Shown here one piece after another: positions 1-7,570 of a stretch of 13,402 nt of DNA (position 1 is its first letter; every line of letters starts with the position of its first letter). The DNA is from Euperipatoides rowelli (taxonomy: Eukaryota; Onychophora; Udeonychophora; Euonychophora; Peripatopsidae): NCBI GenBank assembly GCA_003024985.2, contig PXIH01S0001868.1. One strand, written 5' to 3'. A program made the translations under genes and the position numbers. A model generated the notes under the pieces. That model was not told where the DNA came from. It ran no database searches and saw only the letters and a list, made by a program, of their open reading frames with translations.

Positions 1-254
1 ATATCAAATGAAAAATTAGAAATATATTAGCCTTATTTTGTGCCTTACAGTCAAATATACAGAAATCTTTACAAATTCCTTTGACACAATAAAGTCCATA
101 TTATTATTTTAAATACTGAATAATTTTGATCTGATTTTAATTAACTTTAAGGTAAACAAATATCAAATGAAAAATTAGAAATATATTAGCCTTATTTTGT
201 GCCTTACAGTCAAATATACAGAAATCTTTACAAATTCCTTTGACACAATAAAGT
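1..254. repeat. 95-bp exact direct repeat (1-95 and 160-254) at the 3' end of the metalloprotease gene
   Basis: Positions 1-95 and 160-254 are identical by eye and separated by 64 unrelated bases. The downstream copy (160-254) lies inside the coding region of the minus-strand metalloprotease and encodes its last cysteine-rich residues and hydrophobic tail. The copy at 1-95 lies beyond the stop codon and runs to the window edge, so the true repeat may be longer. Zero divergence means a recent tandem duplication, gene conversion with a neighbouring paralogue, or an assembly artefact; the sequence alone cannot separate these. Confidence 0.95.
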
Positions 255-2200
255 TGATCTTTCTGTTTTGTACTACATTTAGTTCCCAATGGTAATGACA
301 TATTAAAAATTTTAGTCGAATATTCTTGTTCCTTATACTGTACACAACCAACAAAACATTCGTATCTATGTTCATTAAATGAGGGAAAGCCTACACCATT
401 AAGGCTTAAGTCAGGATATAAATCTACAAATTTCTTACATTGGATATTTAAATAGTCCTGGAGATTCTGTGATGTGTTACATGTATTTATTGGAGTGTGA
501 CAAATATCTGCCTTGACAGACTCACCTATACAATTCTTTCCATCAAATTGTGGCGGAGGATTAAAACACAACCGATATTTCATTATCATTGGAATTGCAT
601 CTTTAATACATGAAGATATACATGGATTTGAAATCCATTCAGCCCATTCTCCATTAATGGGATCCTTTTGGCTATTTTGTTCAGTGCAATTTCCTTTAAT
701 ACACCAAAACTTTGGGCCACAAGTCGAACCTTCTAGCGCATGAGAGGTATACACTTCCCCTGCAGTTGTAGAGCAAGCAATTCTACTACAATCAGATTTT
801 GTTTCTATAACTTTTGCATTTAAACCAAAAGTTTGTTTACATTGTATATCTAAAGGAAATTGTTGTCCTGGAAGTGGTGTAATATTAAGGAAATTTAAAT
901 CGGCTGGAATTGAAGATACTTCATTATTCATACAATCATATGAAATATTTTTTAGGAATTCTTTTAATTCTTCTACACTGCATGAAGACCAGTTTCTAGT
1001 TTGTGGATTATAGTAGGGGCCCATTAAATAATTTGATTTGGTACATGAATTGTCAACGCCGTCATGCTTCATTCCTATTGTGTGCCCTAATTCGTGTGAA
1101 ATTGCAGCTGCATCTCCAAAATCCAAACCCTGTGATAATAAACAGCCAGAATTTTTACAAACTGATTTAAAAAAGGCAATCCCCTTCTGATCAAATCCTT
1201 CTTTTGTTTTAAGATCTAAACCAGTTAGAATTATACTTAAATCCAAGTCACTTGAAAAATTTAAATTTCTAAGTCTTCCCACTTTCCATATGCAAAACAT
1301 TTTCAGATATTTGTATCCTATGAGTGATGCATAGAATTCTATTGGATTTTTTTGAAATATTTCAAAATATGTTATTTGTAACTTTATAGATAGTTGAAGG
1401 GAAGGATGTGAAAAAAATGACTGAATTGCATTAATTAGAACTAAAATGTATTGTTTTACCTTTTCATAAGTGTCTGCTTTTATTGGAGATGTAGCCAATT
1501 TATTTACTAGTTCTTCATCAACAAAGATTCCCAATTGAATAATAGGTCCATTAGTAACTTGTCGTGTTTTCAGTATTTTATAAATATTTGATCTTAAGTT
1601 GGTAGATGAATTAACTAATTTTGAAGGAAATTTCGAAGTGCAGTAGGATGAAATATTTCGACTTAAAAGTAAAATAAGAGTAATATGTTCATTTATTGGG
1701 AATATATAATAAACATTATTTTTTAATGAAAGAACTCCAAATAAACCATTACAAGTTGATATACTAGCAGAACTGTTAACATTTCTATTAATTGTTCCCT
1801 CATAATAACAATTATCAGCATTAGAAGTATTATATGAATGTAAAGTATCGTCTGGATTTCGATGATAAAATTTAGTCTTCTTGTTGAAAATATGTTTATT
1901 TTTCTGTAGTGACAGATAAAACATTTGACCAAACCCTTTAAATTGGTATGTAATTTTCTTTGGAAATTCAAGAGCTCTTTCATTAATATTCATCTTATCA
2001 TAGGATAACATTACTGGATATATAATATCATATTTGATTGCATTAAAATACTTTATAAAATTTAAAATCTCACTATTATGTTTCATGTTACTTTTACCAC
2101 TATATTCTTTCTGATTAAAGTGACCAGAAGTGAAGGAAAAATGATTGAAAACAAAAAGAGAACAAAGTATTATTTCCTGGGCTTCTATGTGGGATTTCAT
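137..2200 (-). CDS. ADAMTS-like secreted zinc metalloprotease (M12B, reprolysin type), single exon, 687 aa
   Basis: Probable secreted zinc endopeptidase acting on extracellular substrates. I start it at the ATG at 2200; the frame is open to 2239 but only from a GTG, and an in-frame stop lies at 2255-2257. The N-terminus has a hydrophobic stretch (about residues 8-22, IILCSLFVF) that could be a signal peptide. Residues about 30-175 look like an M12B propeptide (CYYEGT, then STCNGLFGV). The catalytic domain, about 218-430, holds the zinc motif HELGHTIGMKHD (369-380; DNA 1061-1096) and a Met-turn NYLMGP. A disintegrin-like, Cys-rich segment follows (444-505), then one thrombospondin type 1-like repeat (516-574, starting NGEWAEW) and an ADAMTS-type Cys-rich region (584-663). 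The order matches ADAMTS, but I see no spacer or later TSP1 repeats. No clear RXXR furin site separates propeptide and catalytic domain; KTR is the nearest. The C-terminus ends in a hydrophobic run (IFLIFHLIFVYL). An intronless frame of this length is unusual for the family and suggests a retrocopy or an intron-poor lineage expansion. It has no internal stop, so it is probably functional. The C-terminal exon structure is uncertain because of the repeat. Confidence 0.9.
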   Translation of the reverse strand: MKSHIEAQEIILCSLFVFNHFSFTSGHFNQKEYSGKSNMKHNSEILNFIKYFNAIKYDIIYPVMLSYDKMNINERALEFPKKITYQFKGFGQMFYLSLQKNKHIFNKKTKFYHRNPDDTLHSYNTSNADNCYYEGTINRNVNSSASISTCNGLFGVLSLKNNVYYIFPINEHITLILLLSRNISSYCTSKFPSKLVNSSTNLRSNIYKILKTRQVTNGPIIQLGIFVDEELVNKLATSPIKADTYEKVKQYILVLINAIQSFFSHPSLQLSIKLQITYFEIFQKNPIEFYASLIGYKYLKMFCIWKVGRLRNLNFSSDLDLSIILTGLDLKTKEGFDQKGIAFFKSVCKNSGCLLSQGLDFGDAAAISHELGHTIGMKHDGVDNSCTKSNYLMGPYYNPQTRNWSSCSVEELKEFLKNISYDCMNNEVSSIPADLNFLNITPLPGQQFPLDIQCKQTFGLNAKVIETKSDCSRIACSTTAGEVYTSHALEGSTCGPKFWCIKGNCTEQNSQKDPINGEWAEWISNPCISSCIKDAIPMIMKYRLCFNPPPQFDGKNCIGESVKADICHTPINTCNTSQNLQDYLNIQCKKFVDLYPDLSLNGVGFPSFNEHRYECFVGCVQYKEQEYSTKIFNMSLPLGTKCSTKQKDQLYCVKGICKDFCIFDCKAQNKANIFLIFHLIFVYLKVN

Positions 2201-2251
2201 TATGTCAATTCTTAAAGGGTTAAAAATTTGCTTTAACACATCATCTAAATT

Positions 2252-2259
2252 GATTTATA
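2252..2259 (-). promoter_or_regulatory. Possible TATA box of the metalloprotease gene
   Basis: On the minus strand the sequence reads GGGGCTATAAATCA, a good TATA box in a GC-flanked setting. It lies about 52-58 bases upstream of the ATG at 2200. Usual TATA-to-start spacing would put transcription initiation near 2225-2232 and leave a 5' leader of about 25-30 bases. A tiny ATG-ATG-TGT-TAA frame (2233-2244) would be untranscribed if this is right, and a short upstream ORF if transcription starts further up. In AT-rich DNA such matches are common, so this is suggestive only. Confidence 0.4.
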
Positions 2260-2264
2260 GCCCC

Positions 2265-2978
2265 TAATTCATTTAAGAGAATTAAGCAACAAAATAATTT
2301 AGAATATAATTTGAAGCGCGTTCTCAACACATACTAGAGCATAAAACTTCACTGAATAGAAGGTGGTATTTCACCTTATACATTATTTTAGTTATCATGG
2401 TTTATAAACAAACCAATTAGCCTGTCATAAGAATACAACAATATTTGGTCATATTTCCCCTTTGCTCCCCTTTCTTATTCAAATAAAAAAAAAATATACA
2501 TAAAACATAAGCCAAATTAACTTGTAATAGCTAATCTATAATTTCAATAAACTCCTTTTGGCATAGAAATGATGTAATTTTATGCCTATTAAGAAATTTC
2601 AAAGATTTAAAAACTGGAGATAGGCTACTGGTAGTTTAAGATAGTCTTTACTATGTAGTGGAATATGGAACATTCTAATTTTTCTCAAACCAATATAATT
2701 ATATTACAATAATTATATTGTATTTAATTAATGTAGGGATTAATAATAACAATGAATAAGAACATAAGTAAATTTTGTCATTAATCGTTCTGTGATCACT
2801 AAGTTCAGTAAAATTAAATCTGAGTTTAAGCAGTCTGTAATATTTACTTAATGGCATAGGATGATATTTTCAATTGAAACCTATAGATGGCGCTTTACAT
2901 GCATTATAACCTGACTCACTAGACGTTAGTAAACTTCCATTTTGACAAGTTCTTTACATGTCACAATTTTATTGAATA
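2265..2978. other. AT-rich intergenic region upstream of the metalloprotease
   Basis: I see no convincing coding sequence on either strand. It contains a perfect 12-bp inverted repeat with a 6-base loop at 2691-2720 (CAATATAATTAT paired with ATAATTATATTG) and an ATAGATGGCGCT site at 2883-2894, described separately. Upstream control sequences of the divergent metalloprotease gene could lie here, but nothing else identifies them. Confidence 0.5.
2883..2894 (+). promoter_or_regulatory. ATAGATGGCGCT motif, CTCF-core-like (copy 1)
   Basis: The 12-mer ATAGATGGCGCT resembles the arthropod CTCF core (AGNTGGCGC type). An identical 12-mer occurs at 7141-7152. A CG-rich 12-mer repeated exactly in such AT-rich DNA is noteworthy. 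It could be an insulator site or a conserved piece of a dispersed repeat. Binding is inferred from the sequence alone. Confidence 0.3.
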
Positions 2979-3040
2979 AGTTTTAAGGGGCTGTTCCTTA
3001 TTTATGGCCCAGCAGGTATAAGCATTTTTGATCATTATGT

Positions 3041-3154
3041 CTAAACAATATAATAGAGTAGACACTCACCTTCAATCTGGCATATTGGAGAACACGTCGT
3101 TGTCCACGGTTCACGCTCGTTTTGCCAAAATACAGCCTCGGAATCAGTTTCCAT
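3041..3154 (-). other. Exon-like segment with splice donor, left arm of the foldback element
   Basis: From an ATG at 3154 the minus strand is open for 37 codons, beginning METDSEAVFWQNEREPW and then TTTCSPICQIEG. A consensus donor (GAAG|GTGAGTG, GT at 3069-3068) lies inside. The sequence around the donor is conserved in the opposite arm at 3830-3930, although that arm's frame ends in a stop just before the donor. The W-x-x-x-C-x-x-x-C spacing faintly recalls a thrombospondin type 1 repeat, but the segment is too short to claim homology. It may be a first exon carried by the ancestral transposon. Confidence 0.4.
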
Positions 3155-3829
3155 CTTTATATGCCATTAATTGCAATAGGGACTAGTTTTACAAACCAAC
3201 AAGTCAGCATCATATTTGAGGTACCGTCATTACGAGGATTTGAAATATTTTTTTCGTAAACTAGCTATATTTTTATAACTTCTATGGATGATTCAGGGTT
3301 TGGGTTTTTGGATGAAGGGTGTATTTGTGGGTATTGTGCCCGCTGGTGTAGATTTTTTAATATTATATTTCAGATTCTCGTTTTGATTGACATTTTCCAA
3401 TCATCAAAATAGAGCTAGTTCACGCTAAAAATACTTCAGATCGTCGTAATGATGCACATTTGGAAAGAGCCTAAAATCCATTATAATATTAAGAAATCTA
3501 CACCAGCGGGCACAATACCCACAAATACACACACTTCATCCAAAAAACCAAACCCTGAATCATCCATATAAGTTATAAAAATATAGCTACTTTTGCACAC
3601 TTTGAAATTAAAAAAAAGCCCTTCGTTGCGAGAAATATAATTCACATCCTCGTTATGATTGACATTTTTAAATCAGCAAAATATATCTAGTTTTCTAAAA
3701 AAATATTTCAAATCCTCGAAATACTCGGAACCTCGTTATGATGCAGACTTGTTGGTTTGTAAAACTAGTCCCTCTTGCAATTTTAGAAAAATTCACCAGG
3801 TGGTAAATAACAGTAATGGCGATATAAAC

Positions 3830-3930
3830 ATGAAAACTATGATTTCGGAGGATATATTTTGGCAAAAGGAATGTGAACCCACACCGTGGACAAGGAAGTT
3901 GTTCTCCAATATGCCATCTTAAAGGTGAGT
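3830..3930 (+). other. Exon-like segment with splice donor, right arm of the foldback element
   Basis: This is the mirror copy of the left-arm segment. It starts MKTMISEDIFWQKE, keeps FWQ(K/N)E and the PWT stretch, and ends with the TAA just before AAAG|GTGAGTG (GT at 3925-3926). Several indels and substitutions separate the arms, but the GGTGAGTG donor is identical. It points in the direction of the polypyrimidine/AG acceptor at 4240-4255 and the piggyBac coding remnant beyond. Confidence 0.4.
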
Positions 3931-4239
3931 GTTACTCTATATATTGTTTAGACCTAAATACCAAAAATGCTTAAACCAGCTGGGCCATAAATACGGAACA
4001 GCCCCAGTATTAAAATGAAGTTAACTATTATGAGATTGTAATTGAATCGAATAATCTAAAGTATAATCTACAATATTTATTAATTTGGTGTTTAAATCTT
4101 AAGGTAAGCATAGCCTAAAAGTTATTATCTAATTGCATCCCATTTTTAAGATACAGATTAACAATCTTTGACATTTTGCTATATAACCCCAACTATTTTC
4201 TTTCATATTTTATAACTTTCTATGTAATTTATATAATAT

Positions 4240-4255
4240 TTTTTTTAATTTCTAG
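4240..4255 (+). other. Candidate 3' splice acceptor ahead of a piggyBac transposase remnant
   Basis: A T-rich tract ending TTTTTTTTAATTTCTAG (AG at 4254-4255) comes immediately before sequence resembling the N-terminus of a piggyBac transposase. The abrupt start of recognisable coding sequence at this point supports an ancestral intron/exon border. T-rich tracts are frequent here, so the evidence is the coincidence with the coding boundary. Confidence 0.45.
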
Positions 4256-4745
4256 ACCCTGAGTGTCAAAGAATATTTGACAACAGCTGAAATAGACTAA
4301 TGGCTATGCTGCAAGATGAATAATTTTATAATGAAATTGAAAATCCAGAAAAAGTTGATGTAGCCATTATTCCGCCCAAGAACCATATGAACTACTCAAT
4401 TCACAAGATGTAGATATGAAAATTTGGAAGAATCACCAGACTTAGCAAGAGATATAGCTAAATCTTTTGAGTTGTCTGTGCCTTGTGCCCAGTCTGAAAT
4501 GATAAATTCTACAAGAAATAGGGCTAAAATAATAACTTATACCTGGTACAAAAGATGTTAAATGGGTGGAGAGCAACCATGTTTACAGCTCCAACAATTT
4601 AGCATGACTAAAATAGTCGGATTTGTAATTAATAAGCTTCATGGTTATACTGCAATTGACATATTTGAAGAATTATATTCTGATGATTTATGAGAGTTTT
4701 ATTTTAGAACAAAGGAAAATTTGTACTACACAGAAAAATAATCAT
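4256..4745 (+). pseudogene. piggyBac (PGBD2/3-like) transposase remnant, N-terminal part
   Basis: A decayed coding region with stops and frameshifts. Translating in shifting frames gives SVKEYLTTAEI, then FYNEIENPEKVDVAIIPPK (about 4318-4380), and then from 4604 MTKIVGFVINKLHGYTAIDI followed by FEELYSDDL. These match the acidic N-terminal 'PP..' segment and the 'PLDIFELFFDDEL...ETNLYA' entry to the DDE domain of PGBD2/3-type piggyBac proteins. The catalytic region is missing from this piece. A matching central fragment on the same strand lies at 6652-7003, so the two are probably halves of one copy split by deletion and insertion. Non-functional. Confidence 0.72.
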
Positions 4746-5435
4746 GAATTTAATTAAAAAATATATAAAAACGTGAATTAAAAGCTGTAGCAAAGTGATG
4801 AAGGTTATTAGGTTATAATAGGATATTAATGATTAGTGATTGCTTGATCATTATATAATACTTGAACAGAATTTGAAGTATGAATTAATGAAATTTATTG
4901 TGAGAATCAACTTATGCTTGATCACACTTTATATCAAATATAAAAAATAAATATGTAATGATTTTTACCTGTGAAAGGTAGAGTATATATGACATAGGCT
5001 TATATGTTTATTATAAACAATAATATGATATAAGAATCGTTTGAATCTTGATGTAATTATATTCATTATATCTCACTGAATTAGCAAAGTTAATAAAAAC
5101 ATCAAAATTAAACAGAGTAATTGGTATAGATCAATAGAAAGATTTTGTATTTCTATTAGTTCACAAAGTAAACACTGTAAAGAATTAGTGATTATCTCTG
5201 AATCGACAATAGGACAATAATAATGTAAATGGTTCCTCATTAATAAATTGTGATAAACAATTAAAGTATCCAGGTGAGTTAGAAAATTCACTGTACAATA
5301 GGTGTACAGTAGATAGTGATTACACACATAACCTAAATGATCGTTATCCAATCAACGACTGTTAATCAAGATGTAAAAACTCAGCATAAGTCTAATAAAC
5401 TTGCCATATATTGCATAAGTTATTAAATCTTCAAC
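4746..5435. other. AT-rich sequence without recognisable genes
   Basis: A minus-strand open frame at 5073-5351 (92 codons, rich in L, Y and H) has no recognisable domain and a composition expected by chance in AT-rich DNA. I see no terminal repeat, tRNA or coding homology. It separates the two piggyBac fragments and may be inserted sequence or decayed transposon interior. Confidence 0.5.
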
Positions 5436-5846
5436 CACACTATGGTGGCTAGCCACCATAATCACACTATCAAATTTTCAGAATTATTTATAACGTATAG
5501 CTTAATGACAACAACGTTCCATAGAGTGCATTAACAATGTGTAACATACTGAATTTTCATTTTTCAACACTTATATTATCTTAATCAACCTAGTTCCCAC
5601 ATTTTTTATTCAGTGGTTTTTAATTTCAATACTATTGATTCATGGCTGCATTTAGACAAGGCATATACTAGCCTAAAAGTTGAGAAAAACAATATTTATT
5701 ATAGTGACTCTTAGAACTAACATATATTAAAGTTGATAAATCGTCACGGACAAGGACTGTTCAAAAATTGTAAACATATTGCGGCCTAAGATATTTTTTG
5801 AGGAAGCAGAACTTACCTCTAACGATTATTATGCCACCATAATGTG
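5436..5846. mobile_element. Possible 411-bp MITE with CACAYTATGGTGGC ends
   Basis: CACACTATGGTGGC at 5436-5449 is matched by the reverse complement of GCCACCATAATGTG at 5833-5846 (13 of 14 bases). A third inverted copy starts right after the first, creating a perfect 20-bp palindrome TATGGTGGCTAGCCACCATA at 5441-5460. No convincing target duplication flanks the pair and nothing between them codes. It could be a MITE inserted into, or rearranged next to, another copy's end. Terminal repeats of about 14 bp are weak support on their own. Confidence 0.4.
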
Positions 5847-6640
5847 TATACTGTATGTGGCATCAAATATACGAATCCTTTATTCCTTTCTGCTATCTTG
5901 TGCTCAATAATTTTATGTTGCAGCTTACCACTAAAGTTAACCATCATTCTGAGAACAACTTAAGTTCACATTTATTAACTAGATATTTAGTTTTGTATCC
6001 AAGACTTACTCCTGTTAAAACGCTAAACTTATAATAAAACAACATGTCAGCCAACATTGATCACATGATCTAAAAGGTGGTTAAAAAAAAAAACTTTTAA
6101 AGTCACATGCTAAAAATGGCCGCAGTGCCCCATCATGGTAATTAAAGAAGGTTATCATGTAAACAATACTAAAAAAAATTATTACACTGTGGAACCACAC
6201 ATCACTCTAAACCCTTTATAAACATGCTAAAAAAAGGATAATAAATAAATGAATGAATAAATATGTTGGAAATAAAATAAAAATATAGATATTAATATAA
6301 CAGTTTTTGGTGTATATATATATAAAAAAAAAGAAAAAGAACATTATAAACAAAATAAGAAGCCAACAAAAACATTTATTAGGATTCTGTTACTGAGTGG
6401 ATACCATAAAGAGCTACAGGAAGACATGATTGTATTTGCAACAACTACATGAATCAGAAAGTCCTTGCAATTGTGTATAATGTGATTTCTCAAGGAGTTT
6501 CTGAGAAATAAAGAAATATACATCTAAATAAATAAAATAAATAAATGACAACACCAAATTAGATAAAAAGAACAAAATATAGCCTATTCCCTATTTTAAT
6601 ATAATTAAAAAAAAAAAAACTTCATGAAGTTTGGAACATT
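5847..6640. other. AT-rich spacer with simple-sequence tracts
   Basis: No gene seen. Tracts include AAATAAATGAATGAATAAAT near 6240, TATATATATATA then A-rich near 6312, AAATAAATAAAATAAATAAA near 6525, and a long A run near 6605. The AATAAA-rich stretches could be decayed retroposon tails. Confidence 0.6.
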
Positions 6641-6651
6641 GTTGCACATTT

Positions 6652-7003
6652 ATGCTTGATGAAATGATAGTAGCCACTATCGAAAATGTTAATGAAGGGA
6701 AAATTCATAAAACTTGACTATAAACTTTTGTTCATGTGTAGTTCAAATGGATATTTATATAATTTTATACTGTTTTGTGGCAAATCGATTCAAAATGAAG
6801 AAGGAACTTTGGGCAGTAATATCATAAATTATTTTTGGACATTTTTTTTACAAGTTATGATGTTTTGAAGCACTTGAAAGAAATGAATTGAAAAGCAACT
6901 ACGATAAGGCAAATGAAGAAATGTCCACTATGTCAAGTATAGAAATGAAAAGAGAGAGAGGAATTTTTGACAAAAAAATTGATATTTCGAATATGTCATT
7001 GTA
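6652..7003 (+). pseudogene. piggyBac (PGBD2/3-like) transposase remnant, central catalytic part
   Basis: Three frames together give a recognisable piggyBac DDE core. LDEMIV (about 6655-6672) corresponds to the 'iDE' motif that carries the first catalytic Asp. After a frameshift come KGKFIKLDYKLLFMCSSNGY and LYNFILFCGK (6695-6787, in the frame opened at 6686), equivalent to 'KPIRFGYKLWvLCSS.GY.YNF.iYtGK'. After a second shift comes FFTSYDVLKHLKEMN, then TIRQMKKCPL, and KRERGIFDKK at about 6950, matching 'nfFTSydLlkhLke..i.atGTiR..R...cPl...K..RG.fd'. Stops interrupt it, and the segment carrying the last catalytic Asp is absent. Same strand and subfamily style as the 4256-4745 remnant. Confidence 0.8.
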
Positions 7004-7051
7004 AACTTAAATGTTTTATACTAAACAGATTATAACTTATAAGCAAATAAG

Positions 7052-7071
7052 CCCGTGTAAAGTTACACGGG
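7052..7071. repeat. Perfect hairpin CCCGTGTAA-AG-TTACACGGG
   Basis: A 9-bp perfect stem with a 2-base loop, GC-rich at its base, stands out from the AT-rich flanks just after the piggyBac fragment. It resembles a transposon-end hairpin, but no Helitron-type CTRR terminus follows on either strand. Its role is unknown. Confidence 0.6.
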
Positions 7072-7140
7072 AATCAACCATTTTTTTTGTTTAAGCCCTT
7101 TTTATGTAAAAGAAAACACCACTTAAAGTGAATAAGCTCA

Positions 7141-7152
7141 ATAGATGGCGCT
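7141..7152 (+). promoter_or_regulatory. ATAGATGGCGCT motif, CTCF-core-like (copy 2)
   Basis: Identical 12-mer to 2883-2894, on the same strand, 4.26 kb away. The flanks differ (CTTTACATG after copy 1, CTGTTACTGG here). It may be a CTCF-like site or a shared repeat core; sequence match only. Confidence 0.3.
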
Positions 7153-7570
7153 GTTACTGGAACACAAACATATTCCAATTAAGTTATAAGATAAATACAG
7201 TGCATCAATGTTAATAGAATCGATTTTCTACTATTGAAAGCAATAATAGAAAGATCTGAAATTTGGTTTTCATGGTTAATCAACTAATGTGTAGTTGATC
7301 ATTCATTNGCTTTTTGCACTATTGTGCAAGTGCTTATTATGCATGTGTTTACTAATGCAACTGTCTTTTCTGCTTCTGCATTAGTATCCATGTGTCTAAC
7401 ATTGTGATTCCTACACTTTTATGAAAAAGATCTGGCTTTTGTGAATTGTCTACATCTTTTGTTAACAAAACAGAAGAACTGTGGCATAAAACATCAATAC
7501 CTGCAGTGGCATAAACTGTAACAAAAATACGGCAAATTATATCATGATAAATACAAAAATATAATCAAAT
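7153..7570. other. Non-coding stretch with one unresolved base
   Basis: No coding homology seen. It contains the single N at 7308 and a 9-bp inverted repeat (ACTAATGCA at 7351-7359 with TGCATTAGT at 7377-7385). The sequence near 7480-7520 repeats GGCATAAA(A)C twice. No further structure is evident. Confidence 0.5.

Larger units (their letters stand above)
2979..4013. mobile_element. 1,019-bp foldback (long inverted repeat) DNA transposon, non-autonomous, with 8-bp target duplications
   Basis: The element proper is 2987-4005. Its left end GGGGCTGTTCCTTATTTATG matches the reverse complement of its right end (GGAACAGCCCC at 3995-4005), and the two arms stay similar through most of the element. 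It therefore folds into a long imperfect hairpin with its centre near 3400-3450. Flanking octamers AGTTTTAA (2979-2986) and AGTATTAA (4006-4013) differ at one base and look like an 8-bp target site duplication. That length fits hAT, P or Merlin-type transposases, but the termini do not let me assign one. The right arm holds extra copies of an internal motif (CCTCGTTATGAT-like at about 3650 and 3733; CGTCGTAATGAT at about 3443). No transposase is encoded. Both arms carry the exon-like segment listed separately. Confidence 0.88.

Noticed and set aside
513-743. 76-codon plus-strand open frame
   Set aside because: Antisense shadow of the TSP1/Cys-rich part of the metalloprotease gene.
1723-1983. 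86-codon minus-strand open frame inside the metalloprotease
   Set aside because: Alternate frame of the propeptide coding region; the main frame has the family motifs.
2201-2239. Extending the metalloprotease to a GTG start at 2239
   Set aside because: Eukaryotic gene; the first in-frame ATG is at 2200, and it is followed by a plausible signal peptide.
3041-3154. Thrombospondin type 1 repeat in the foldback arm (W-TTTCSPIC)
   Set aside because: Too short, lacks the other conserved residues, and is not retained in the opposite arm.
3659-3922. 87-codon plus-strand protein gene
   Set aside because: It lies inside the foldback element's right arm; only the last part is mirrored as an exon-like segment, so a free-standing gene is not supported.
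5073-5351. 92-codon minus-strand open frame
   Set aside because: No recognisable domain, L/Y/H-rich composition typical of chance frames in AT-rich DNA, and no supporting signals.
7052-7071. Helitron 3' terminal hairpin
   Set aside because: No CTRR followed by T at the proper distance on either strand and no TC start found.
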